Source: Ilyonectria destructans (lineage: Eukaryota > Ascomycota > Sordariomycetes > Hypocreales > Nectriaceae). Taken from it: a stretch of DNA of 64,000 nucleotides. The translations under genes and the position numbers were made by a program. The notes under the pieces are model-generated. The model did no database searches. It had not been told where the DNA came from and saw only the letters and a list, made by a program, of their open reading frames with translations. The DNA lies in assembly GCA_020740775.1 (NCBI GenBank), contig JAHEWK010000009.1:806001-870000 (forward strand), in the 5' to 3' direction. Numbering within the stretch: position 1 is the stretch's first letter; each line of letters begins with the position of its first letter. Of this stretch, positions 54,226 to 64,000 are shown one piece after another.

Positions 54226-57200
54226 CCTCGTTACATGTGCTATGTCGCTTGCATCGTCCATGTCAGGGTTAGCAGAGATATCAAGCAAATATCACGATTA
54301 TTGAGGTTATTGCCATCGCTCCCAATCACCTAAATGGGACAGTAGTGCAGAATAGCTACTGGCCACTCATGACACTTCTATGTGCTGTCCAGCCTCGATC
54401 GCAGAGATGACGTCGGTGTTTTTTGCTATCGCTGTCACACCGATCCCCCGCAAGGTAGCATTCAAGGTCTCTCGAGATCTTATCAGATTCTGCATCCAGC
54501 GCAATGGACTCACCCAAGCTCAGAAGTCTCTAGGAGTCAGATAGACCTCCATCCCTCGCAAGCTGGCGCACACTGTGCCGCGGATAATTTCAGCCGGTTT
54601 GTATTCCGCTATCATCTCCGCGTCCAAATCTAGGTTCCTTGGCAAATTGTACGCCACCCAATAAGAGCCTCCATCTCGCGACACAAAAGCAATATCGTCG
54701 GTGAGGGAGGCGCCACTTGTCTTGGCGATGTCTGTTTCCTTGATAAGACTTTGCAAAGCTTGGCACATTCACGCAACGGTGAGGGATATAACAGTGCATC
54801 TCCCTGCTCCAGATGGTCCGACAAGCACACGCAACTGTCCTGCCGAATGTGGGATCAAGACGCGCTGATCTGCGCGGTAGAGCGAACGGAATGCAACATC
54901 ACGGACCCTTATTGCGCTCTTGTATGCGTCGACACGTCCTTGGCCTTTGCGATAGCTTCGGCATTCACTTCCACTGACACGGCGCGTTGGGTCACGCTCG
55001 ATGACCCAGTCTGGACAAGGATGACTCTTGCGAGCGCGACACGAGTCTGGTGACCTCAGGAGCAAGAGGAGGCATTCAACTCCGAACCGGGCACTGCAAG
55101 CAGCGGAACACGACGATGTGACTGCATCTGGGAAGACGCCGTGGAATGAAGATCTTGGCTACCCGCTAAACGGTAGCAAATGCGGATCACCGAAGAAATA
55201 AGCACCCCTAGCCAGAGATGCACAACAACTAGTTGCAGTGAATCCTCAGGTCAGCCCGGAGAGCGTGCGCGATATACCTCCATGAAGAGATCTTCAACCA
55301 AAGTCTTGAGGGAGCCGACGACCTCAACACCGACGCTAAGGCGCGCAGCTGTGCGACACTTACTCCGAGAAGCAACGACACAGTAGCTGTAGGCACAACC
55401 GCCAAGATGTAATCGACGATACCCTCAGGATGGCAGCTGCAACAGGGTTGATGCAGGCAGACGGACCGAACGAATGATCGACCCACTCAGGCCGGCCGTC
55501 AGACTTCCGTCTGGGTTGTGTATCTGACTTAACTCAATGGGACGGAGTCTCAGACTAGCGCCACTGTCGACAAACGAGCGAAATGCGACGACGCGAAATG
55601 GGAGATGCCATTTTTAGGGCCCAGCGAAGTCTAACCGGATGCTCCGACGGCAATGCGACAGGGCGGCTGACAGCGTAATTGAGGACACAGACGTGTGAGG
55701 GGGGATCTGGCTTTGTTCGGCTTTCGTGGACGTGACCGTGTCTCAGAAGGGTTGAGGCGTGTAAGGCTTCTCTGGACGGTTCGTGGCTGTGTCGAAAGAG
55801 ACCTCTGCCTTGACCCTGCTCTCAAAACCCTTCCGTCGATTCGCTCTCGTTGGAGACGCTTGTAGGTCGTCAGTCGTGTGTTTGGCAAGTTGCGAGTCGA
55901 AGGTTTGTATCTCGAGAACACCAGTGTAAGTGATGTGAGTCGTCAAACGCTGTGAGTCGTCAAGTGGATGGTTTCCGAGAGACGACTGAACCCTCTTCGC
56001 CAAGCCCGCGCAATTGCGATGCGCTACGTCTGGGCACCATTCAACAAAATAGTAGCCTTCCCGCCAATACTAATCATGTGTCAAGCCCTTCCAGAGGATT
56101 GTCGATGAACTGCGCCGCAGCTGCGAGGAATGCTGCACTGCAGACACGGCCTACAATCTCTACCACCGTAGAGTCGTGTGTTCGCGAGCCTCCGTATGAC
56201 TTATCGACCTTCCGACATTCTCCAACCGCAGTCGCCATGGTAGAAGTCACCGTTCAAGCATTGTGTGTTCGGAGGACTGTGCGTTGTGGTCGGGGTGCGT
56301 GGAAAGGAGGCATCTCGCAGCCGGAACCGGTCCGTATCGAGAGGCAATCAACGACTTGTATCGACAAGCGCATCACAAATCACAAACTCGCCACCGATAT
56401 CTCCATCAATTCCACGGCCGATGTAGATGCTGCGCGAAGTTACACGGGGAGTAACTTGGATGAGGAAAGGTTGCTGGGGCAAGTATTAGCTTCCACCATC
56501 CTGCTGCTTGGGTAGACTTGAGCAGCATGCTTTGCGATCGACTCACCATCAACCAGGATAGAGATAACGGCCAAACCCATACCAACACGGTTCCTTCACT
56601 GCCGTTTCCCCCGTGTTCATACTGATGTGACTACCCTACCAGAAACCCGTGTCTGGAGGCATCGGAAAGCCATCATGCCCGCCCAAGTATGAGAGATCAG
56701 GGGTCCTTGAGGGTCTTACTCAGGGTCAGTCAGGGCCACACGTAACGTATGCGAACACCTGCAGCCATGACCCCAGTGGACCCTGTGCTCTAGCGAAGTC
56801 GGCCGTGTACGATACGATGGAAAGCGAGATACCGGAGGGACAACTGCTGACCCTGTGAGAGATGTCGTGGGGGTCGCCTGCTTGTCAACCATTCAGCGAC
56901 GACGTTTTACCAACCAACAGGTCATCCAAGATGATGGCCAAAGTCACCTGAGACACCTCATCTTGGCAAGGCTGATGGCTGAAGTCCTCACGCGCCAGCC
57001 GAGTATACTTCCGAAAGGCGAGGCGAGAGTCCGAGGTGACGACGCTAACGATGTCGGTACTCATCGTATGACGCCGAATGTTGTCGTGCTCACCTGAGCT
57101 TGGGTCGATCGGGAGTAAGTCGTAGGGATCACGGTAGATGCAAGGGAAAAAAGGAACCATACCCACGAGCCGTGATCTATACCTGCGAACCAACACTCGA

Positions 57201-58529
57201 GCAGATTAACTCACATTCATCAAGATCCAGAGCTCCCAGGCCGTGGCACCGGTCATGTTTGAGTCGCCGGCACCGGTAGAGTTTGTGTGGGGGATTGGAT
57301 TCGGGGAGGGGGATGGAATCGGCCCAGAGAGGCACCATCGGCATCGCCTGGTTGCGCCACGTTTCGACCTAGGACCGGGGGTTTATGTGTTCAGACGGGA
57401 TGAACAGGCAGGACGCGCTGTGCCTGGTCGATACGACTCTGACAATTTTCAACCAGGTTCTCACGATGCTCCAGCCGATATCGGGTTCTCCATACAATGT
57501 GCTACGCTCACGGCCTGAAGGGAACTGAGTCGCGCAACAGAAAGCGACGCAGTGGGACCACACGCACACGCCCTGCTGTACGGACTTCCAAAAGGAGATA
57601 AGATGTGATTGATTAGATTGCTAAGCCGGATGGCGCGGCCCTAGCCGTCTAGCGTGTACAACGGCCAAGGGGAGGGGGGTGCGTATTGGGCAATGGGTTA
57701 GGGGACGAAGTATCCCCCCAAGAGTGTCATGCAGTGCCGGCATGGGGTGTTTTTGCTTTTTCCGGTGTCGATGTAGATGGAATCGCACGTCGGTTAGAAT
57801 TGGCCGGTTGCTCCCGACTGCAGTAGCGTCTCCGCATCGCCAGGGTTTCGAGGAGGCATTTGTGTCTCAATGTTCTCTGCTGACCGTGGAGAGGCCGGAG
57901 ATGGTGTTGAGCAAGGGGTTGGCGAGGGCTTCGCCAATAGGGCTCCTCACATGTGATTCTCGGCCCTGTCGATGCGGGCTTATTACTGTTCGCGGTGGAT
58001 CCTTTGTTTCTACTGCCGGCATGGGCTACGGGATGCAGGCCCAGCAACCAGATGGCTGCGAGTTGAGCGTGGGGTGTTGCTAACGGAGTGAAGAGGGGTT
58101 TTCGTTAGTCAAGTGTCGATCTGATTATTCGAGGGTGTCGATGTTGCCGCGTCGGTGGCGTATAGAATTGACGCCGTCCAAGTACTGTAATTACGCTTGA
58201 AGAGTCCGGCACACACAAACCCAGTCACCTCTTGAAGCCTTCCTTCCGTACTGCAACTTCACGGCCCGTCCTGAATTACCGAATAATATCTTGCATGCAG
58301 GTGACGCGGTGCGGTGGGGCTGCGTCCAGGCCCAAAGCGACTAGACGCCGCCATCTCCTGCGCGTTGCACCGTCGCTGCAGCGTGGCTTTCAAGTGCCTC
58401 ACTGACGACGAGCGAGTCCAGGTACCAAACATCGGCTCTAATAAGGGACCTTTGCCCGCCGGAAGCACCAGAAGTTCCCTATAGACGCCCTATACACATC
58501 TCTGTTTCACTCCAATTACAGCACTCGCC
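54226..58529. other. Very long gene-free stretch
   Basis: About 4.3 kb with short overlapping frames on all strands and no recognisable protein. One minus-strand frame (54520-54768) looks slightly protein-like but has no family. One CGGACCG at 55463-55469. The region may be decayed coding DNA or simply a large spacer before the hydratase promoter. Confidence 0.5.
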
Positions 58530-59399
58530 ATGGCCCTTCCCACCTTCAAACGCCAACCCCCAGCCCAATCCTATGGCGTCGTCTCGTTCCCCGCCCAGCA
58601 CGTAATGCTGGTCGTCTTCACGCGGCCGCGCGCCCTCAACGCCATGACCAGCGCCGGCGAGTACGAGCTGGAGGCGCTGTTCGCCTGGTACGACGCCGAG
58701 CCCTCGCTGCGCTGCGCCATCGTCACGGGCGCCGGGCGCGCGTTCTGCGCCGGCATGGACCTCAAGGAGTGGAACGAGCGCAATGTTCGCCGTGCTGCCG
58801 GTCTGAGAGAGGACCGCCCGATGAACCCGCCGTCGGGCTTCGGCGCGCTGTCAAGGCGGCACGGCAAGAAGCCTGTGATTGCTGCCGTCAACGGGCTGGC
58901 TTTTGGCGGCGGCATGGAGATTCTCGCCAACCTCGACCTCGTCGTCGCGAGCAAGAGCGCCATCTTCGCCCTCTCAGAAGCCAAGCGCGGCGTCGTGCCC
59001 AATGCGGGCTCCCTGCCTCGCCTGGTCAGGACCATCGGCCGGCCCAGGACCATGCAGCTAGCCCTGACGGGCCGGAGCATTACGGCGGCCGAGGCTAAGG
59101 AGTGGGGGTTGCTGAATGCCATCACAGACGACGCCGCCGAGGACTGCGCCGTGCTGGAGCGCCCCGTCGTCAAGGCCGCCCTGGACTACGCCGTGGCCAT
59201 TGCCGCCAACAGCCCGGACAGCGTCATTGTTGCGCGCGCCAGTGTCATTGCCGGCTGGGAGGACGGCAGCGCCGAGAACGCGAGCCGTCTCAACTGTGAG
59301 AAATGGGACGAGGCGCTGGATGAGAGTGCCAATATGAGCGAAGGGTTGCTGGCGTTTGTGGAAAAGCGAGCGCCAAAGTGGGTGGACAGCAAGCTGTGA
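58530..59399 (+). CDS. sidH: Peroxisomal enoyl-CoA hydratase, SidH-like
   Basis: A single-exon 289-residue crotonase. Motifs: FTRPRALNAMTSAGEYELEA, TGAGRAFCAGMDLKEWN (substrate loop), NGLAFGGGMEILANLDLVVA with the first catalytic Glu, and SEAKRGVVPNAGSLPRLVR with the second, so both active-site glutamates are kept. It ends WVDSKL, a canonical PTS1 peroxisome signal. In fusarinine-type siderophore synthesis SidH dehydrates mevalonyl-CoA to anhydromevalonyl-CoA in peroxisomes, and SidF transfers the product to hydroxyornithine; a SidF-like gene is at 49203-50504 and an NRPS starts at 62179, so that role fits. A general beta-oxidation hydratase cannot be excluded from sequence alone. Codon usage is strongly GC-rich. 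The start ATG lies within a normal context and gives the full family length. Confidence 0.82.
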   Translation: MALPTFKRQPPAQSYGVVSFPAQHVMLVVFTRPRALNAMTSAGEYELEALFAWYDAEPSLRCAIVTGAGRAFCAGMDLKEWNERNVRRAAGLREDRPMNPPSGFGALSRRHGKKPVIAAVNGLAFGGGMEILANLDLVVASKSAIFALSEAKRGVVPNAGSLPRLVRTIGRPRTMQLALTGRSITAAEAKEWGLLNAITDDAAEDCAVLERPVVKAALDYAVAIAANSPDSVIVARASVIAGWEDGSAENASRLNCEKWDEALDESANMSEGLLAFVEKRAPKWVDSKL

Positions 59400-60103
59400 T
59401 GGATGGATAAATCCCAGTGTAGTATCAGATATCCGTACAAAGCGCCCTGTACAACTGCCCCTGTCAGTTATAAAAGTTTCTGTAGTTACATAGCTCCCGC
59501 TGCGTCGATCCAAACGACTCTTCCGCGTACAGGTCGAGCCGCTTGTGTAGGTAGACTACATCCCTTACCCAACCCAGGACGTCTTCCATTCTGTACCGGG
59601 CAATTCGTAAACCCAGATCCTGACGACGGCCCCAAAGGAACCTTTTTTTATTACCGGCAGGCATCAAGGTCGCAGGAATCCCACTCTCCTCTCGGAATGG
59701 TAACATAGACCCATTGCATCAGCTTGGGCCACCAGATCCTCTCTCGTCCGTGCCGTCGGATCACGGTGCCAAATCGTGGCCCGCCGTCCGTCAGCTGCAA
59801 TGCGATGAATGATCTGATGGTCAAAGTGGTCGAATCTCCGTGACTGAATTTACACGGGGTATCCCTACCTCGTAGCTTGTCTCGCCTCCGATCGGCTCGG
59901 CCGTGGGCAGAGCGTGGGATACTGGGCCCGGATCAACAACATGTGCTTTTGGCTCGCAACTAATACATCAGCCTCAAAGTAGGACGAGACGCTTTGGGAA
60001 ATCTTGTACTTTCGTGGCTTAGGGGCCAGAGGCTTCACGGCCCACGACCTTTCTTGTTTCCTTGCTTGTGCGCTGGTGGCGAAATTCGCTCATGTGGGGT
60101 CAT

Positions 60104-60129
60104 CTTATCAATCAAATCAAATCAGATAA
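60104..60129. promoter_or_regulatory. Paired iron-GATA-type sites
   Basis: CTTATCA (a TGATAAG core on the minus strand, 60104-60110 approx.) and ATCAGATAA (60121-60129) are separated by about ten bases, in inverted orientation. ATCWGATAA is the binding sequence of fungal iron regulators of the SreA/SRE group, which repress siderophore genes under iron sufficiency. They lie about 700 bp after the SidH-like gene and 2.05 kb before the NRPS. Function is inferred. Confidence 0.5.
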
Positions 60130-61261
60130 TTCACGGCCCACGTGATGGACAAGTCTTGTTCATCGCCCAGAGACCATCCCGTCTCATCTAGAATTGTAGG
60201 CGTAAACGCTAGACAGGTCCGTTTGAAGCCACGTCACTGAACCCCAAACAACGGCGGGCGATCAGTCGGCTAGCGGCAAAAGCTCTGCGATCTAGGCTGT
60301 CTAGCGGGGGACACAAAACATCACGGTCCCGGGCTGGAGAGGTGTGGCGGTGCCGAGGTTCCTGGCTCATGTTTGGTCGTCCGAAGGATTGCATAGCGTG
60401 GCGAATACGATGGACAGATGGGGACGTGAATAGCCACGGCCACGGCATACATTGCCGGATGTGGTTTGGCACAGACTGATCAGTGATTTGCACGTAGACG
60501 AAGTGCAGGTTTGCAACGGAGGGCCATGGCATGGCATGACTTCCTCTCTGGGAATGCCCATCCGAGGTTGTGACTGGACGAGCGCGAGGTCCATAGTGGC
60601 CGGGATGATCAGGAACTAATGCTAGCTCAAACCACAAGGCCAGGGTGGTTTAGGTCGCATTTTGGGAGCTCGAGAGCTCGAAATGCAACGCAACTACTGC
60701 ACAGGTGGAGGATGGACGAAATACTCAAAATAGTTAAATTTGAAAGGAACCAATATGCGAGTCGAAGGTGCATTGGCTTGTCAGTTTCGCATGAACTACA
60801 TTTAAGTAGAGTGTTTTTAGGTTCGTTCTTGGACTTTGGGGACGATGTAACTCCATCTGTAGGGTAGCCACGAGGATGCAGGTTGAGGCGATTCCGATGA
60901 TCCATTTTGCCGCCCTTGCCTCCAGGTCCAAGCTAACAAGTTACGCCCGCAACCCCGGGAGAAGGGGTGGGGGAGGTGGTATATTCGGGCGTGGGCTATT
61001 GCGGAGCAGACGCGTAGAAAACCAGAAGAGGGAAGCAGAAATAAGAGAGCATCTAACGAAGAAGAAAAGTGGTGGGGGTTGTTTTCCCGGCTAGGGGGAC
61101 CTGGGGTTGAGTGGTGGTCAGCCCTGTTCGGCGTCGATTAAATGGAGAGGTTTTATGGAGGCTTTTACTTGGGATGGATTCACGGGCGTCGTGGGACTAT
61201 TGGAGATGCTCGGTTCCCGGCATGGCGGCATGAGGAAGCGGGGCCGAGGGTGAAAAGTCGA

Positions 61262-61310
61262 CCATGGGTAGATGGGTAGATGGGGAGATGGGGAGATGGG
61301 GAGATGGTTG
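61262..61310 (+). repeat. G-rich minisatellite
   Basis: Units of about 9 bp (GGTAGATGG then GGGAGATGG) are repeated five to six times. Confidence 0.85.
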
Positions 61311-62178
61311 AGACGATGGCACATGGGATCGGGGAGGGTGGTGGATGAGAGGGTGATGGATGTATGGGATACATTGTATGTAGTTACTATGTGGTACGGG
61401 TATGTGGATGTTAGTACAGTATGTATGCAGGAGTAACTGGAACTGGGAGAGGCCTGAGAGTGAGGCCATCCAGACCGTTCGTTCATGGCGTCTGTTGCCA
61501 TGCCATATCTCTCCATCCCATTCGTCTCATGCCGCGGCTGCAGTTCGCACAGTAGCAGTCAGTCACAGCTGAACCCCCCTGCAGCTGGTAGTGCATGAAC
61601 GCCTTCCCCTTCTGTATGCCGGAGCTCTGAGGTTGTGTCTGCGGCCTGGAGCGGCAATGTAACTCCTCTTACAGGATTCATGTGGCTCCAGCGGGCTCCA
61701 GTGGATGTCCAGGGCTTCAGTGGGTTCCCAACACCCCTAGTTCTCCTAGACCCCCCCCCTACAATGAGCCATATTTCTGTGTAGTTCATGTGCCGACATT
61801 CTGAAGAGCACGCCACAAACCCCCACCCCGCCAAACCACCGACCCGGTACCATCAAATTTCTTATTGGTACACCACCAACGCGCCATCCACTGTTTTATA
61901 CGTAATCCGATTCGTGCCAGCTCGGGGTCCCTTAGCTGCACGCTGCTATGAAGTCATTGTTGGCCGATAGCGGAATGTGGTATTTCCAGGGCTCCATGGC
62001 TCCATGGCATGGGCGGCGTGGAGAAGTCGAACGGGGTATGGGTGATGGGTGTGTGGACGTGGGCGTGGACGCTGCTGCTTGTATTTATCTACTAGGGCCT
62101 GTCCGGAGCTCGAACGAGTTGCGACCTGATTGAGATCATGTTCATGTTCAGTGTGCTAAACCACCAAGCATTGCCATC

Positions 62179-64000
62179 ATGACACCCGGTGCCCTCATGA
62201 CCGGAGACGTCGAGTGCGCCGTTGAGTCGGTGCCCAAGAAGCCGGCCCAGACCAACGGCTCTTGGTTCGACGTGCCAGTGCTCTCCTCCAAGGCCAACTC
62301 ACAAGACGTCAACTCACAAGATGTCTCCTCGCAAGATTCCTCCCACGACATTCACCAGCTCGAGGCTCTCCTCCTCGCGTGGGCCCTCCTCCTCTACCGC
62401 AACAGCAACGGCAGCCCCGTTCAATTCTCGTGGAGTCTAAGCGAGCTCGGTGCCGCTACCACCACCACCTTTGAGGTCAACACGTCGACGCTGGGCTGGA
62501 CGGCTACCGACTCGGTCAAGGTTGCTCTCGACGGCATCCGCGAGTATTTGCGCCAGCAGCTTGACTCGGAATACCCCCTCGCCGCCGACCGCTACACCTT
62601 TTCCTTCAACGACGAGTTTGCACCTGACGGCTCGTTTAGCCACCTGAAAGATGGCGACCACGCAATGTCCTGGGTAAGATGACCTGCTAAACTGTGACAC
62701 TGGGATGAGAGAGAATGAGAAACGCAGCGGCTAACACGACGCACTCACGTACAGGGCAACGTCCAGCTCCAAGCCGTCGTAGCAGACGGAAGCCTCTGTC
62801 TACGCCCTCACTGGCGCGAACCCCTAGGCGCAGAGTACCTCGCCACACACTTTGTCAACTCGCTCGTCGAGATTCTCACCACGACGCTCGCCGACGTGGC
62901 CACGCCCATCAGCGCGGTCCTGGAACTCGGCGCCGTCGACCAGGCCGTCATCTGGAACTGGAACAAGGACGTGCCGCCCACCGAGGACGCCTGCATGCAC
63001 ACCCTCATCTCCGACATGGTGCGCCGCCAGCCCGATGCGCCGGCCATTTGCTCCTGGGACGGCGACTTCACTTACAAGCAGGTCGAGGACTACTCCGACC
63101 TGCTCGCCCACCATCTTATCAGTCTCGGCCTCAAGGTCGGCGATGTCGTGCCGCTGTGCTTTGAGAAGTCGCGCTGGACCGTCATCGCTCTCATGGCCGT
63201 CAACAAGGCCGGCGCTGCCTTTGTGCTGATGGATCCCAGCCAGCCTCTGCAGCGCCGCCAGGTCATGGCAGCTCAGGTCCACGCCCCCTTGATCCTCACC
63301 TCCAAGAGCCTCGGCCCCTCTGGCATGGACACTGCTCCCGAAGCCCAGACGGTCGTCGTCGACGAGCCCACGCTGCTCTCGCTCGCCCAGTCCTCAGCGC
63401 CGCGCGGAGACCTCCCCGTCGTGCCAACCGACGCCCTGCTGTACTGCATCTTCACCTCGGGCAGCACCGGCATGCCCAAGGGCGTCATGATCGACCACAA
63501 GACGTACACGACCAGCGCCATTATCCGCAGCACGGCCATCGGCTACGCGGCCGACTCGCGCGCCCTCGACTTTACCTCGTACGCCTTCGACGTTAGTATT
63601 GATAGTATGCTGTGCACGCTGCTCCGCGGCGGCTGCCTGTGTATTCCTACCGACGACGACCGCATGAACGACCTCAGCGGTGCGATCCGAAGGCTCAAGG
63701 TCAACATGGCCAACATGACGCCGTCGGTGGCGCGCATTCTCGACGCCGACATCATCCCGTCGCTGCACAGCCTGGGCGTCGGCGGCGAGTCGTCCTCAGC
63801 GGGTGACATCGCCAAATGGGGCGAGCATACACGCATCGTCGTCGGCTACGGGCCTTCGGAGTGTACCATCGGATGCACCGTCAACCCCAGCGCCGCCGGC
63901 AAGCCGTACGTGAGTATTGGAGCGGGCACCGGCGCCGTCATCTGGCTCGTTGACCCGGCCGACCACAACAAGCTCGTGCCCGTGGGCGCCGTTGGTGAGC
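62179..64000 (+). CDS. Non-ribosomal peptide synthetase, N-terminal part (3' end outside window)
   Basis: Exons 62179..62673 and 62755..>64000; the 81-bp intron is phase 0 with branch GCTAACACG. The visible 580 residues begin with an N-terminal region of about 290 that resembles the end of a condensation-like domain ([36 protein letters not shown]). An adenylation domain follows: [34 protein letters not shown], the A3 loop [16 protein letters not shown] (about 398), [14 protein letters not shown] with the amino-group-binding Asp (about 443), and [19 protein letters not shown] (about 529). It activates an amino acid; in this setting N5-acyl-hydroxyornithine for a hydroxamate siderophore is likely. 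The substrate code and the T/C module order lie partly outside the window, so SidC/SidD type cannot be decided. The ATG at 62179 opens the frame; an in-frame ATG at 62197 is also possible. Confidence 0.85.

Larger units (their letters stand above)
59400..62178. other. Gene-free spacer upstream of the NRPS
   Basis: About 2.8 kb. It carries the GATA pair at 60104-60129 and a G-rich minisatellite at about 61262-61310. No gene was recognised. It probably includes the NRPS promoter. Confidence 0.5.

Noticed and set aside
54520..54768. 82-codon minus-strand frame with protein-like composition
   Set aside because: No recognisable domain, no convincing start context and no neighbouring exons.

Overview
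The window looks like nuclear DNA of a filamentous ascomycete, probably a Sordariomycete. Coding regions are interrupted by short GT-AG introns of about 40 to 134 bp with CTAAC-like branch sites. The gene content is also typical of such fungi: HET and CHAT proteins, Zn2Cys6 and C2H2 regulators, GPI-anchored and small cysteine-rich secreted proteins, and a hydroxamate-type siderophore locus. Exon joins were worked out by hand from reading-frame continuity and splice signals. No tRNA, rRNA, CRISPR or intact transposon was recognised.

Region 1 (1 to 12 kb) is a compact metabolic cluster. It holds a fused HMG-CoA lyase/enoyl-CoA hydratase (left end outside the window), an AMP-binding acyl-CoA synthetase, 3-methylcrotonyl-CoA carboxylase beta and alpha subunits, and an O-methyltransferase. 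Together they could activate a C5 acid such as 3-methylcrotonate, carboxylate it, hydrate it and split it to acetyl-CoA and acetoacetate. This is the lower half of leucine catabolism, with no isovaleryl-CoA dehydrogenase visible. None of the enzymes has an obvious mitochondrial presequence. The palindromic motif CGGWCCG recurs in the intergenic regions.

Region 2 (12 to 44 kb) is accessory DNA. It contains an orphan secreted protein, an aldo/keto reductase, a degraded TPR-CHAT gene beside an intact HET gene, a damaged Zn2Cys6 regulator and an intact C2H2+Zn2Cys6 regulator. It also contains the fused C-terminal stumps of a nitrilase and a sugar transporter, a GPI protein with alternating Asp/Ser and Arg-rich repeats, an 8-Cys secreted peptide, a CorA-like membrane protein, a C2H2 protein, a 144-residue orphan, and an ATC-hydrolase-like reading frame split by one in-frame TAG. 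A roughly 40-bp direct repeat occurs in two arrays (19.2 to 19.8 kb and 33.35 to 33.95 kb).

Region 3 (44 to 64 kb) has more GC-rich coding sequence and looks like a siderophore cluster: an MFS siderophore transporter, a hydroxyornithine acyltransferase-like protein, an acyltransferase-3 membrane protein, an enoyl-CoA hydratase ending in the peroxisomal signal SKL, and the start of an NRPS that runs off the window. The acyltransferase/hydratase pair matches the SidF/SidH logic of anhydromevalonyl transfer in fusarinine-type siderophores. A perfect ATCAGATAA element near an inverted GATA core lies between the hydratase and the NRPS. The spacers are long and mostly empty, with simple repeats.
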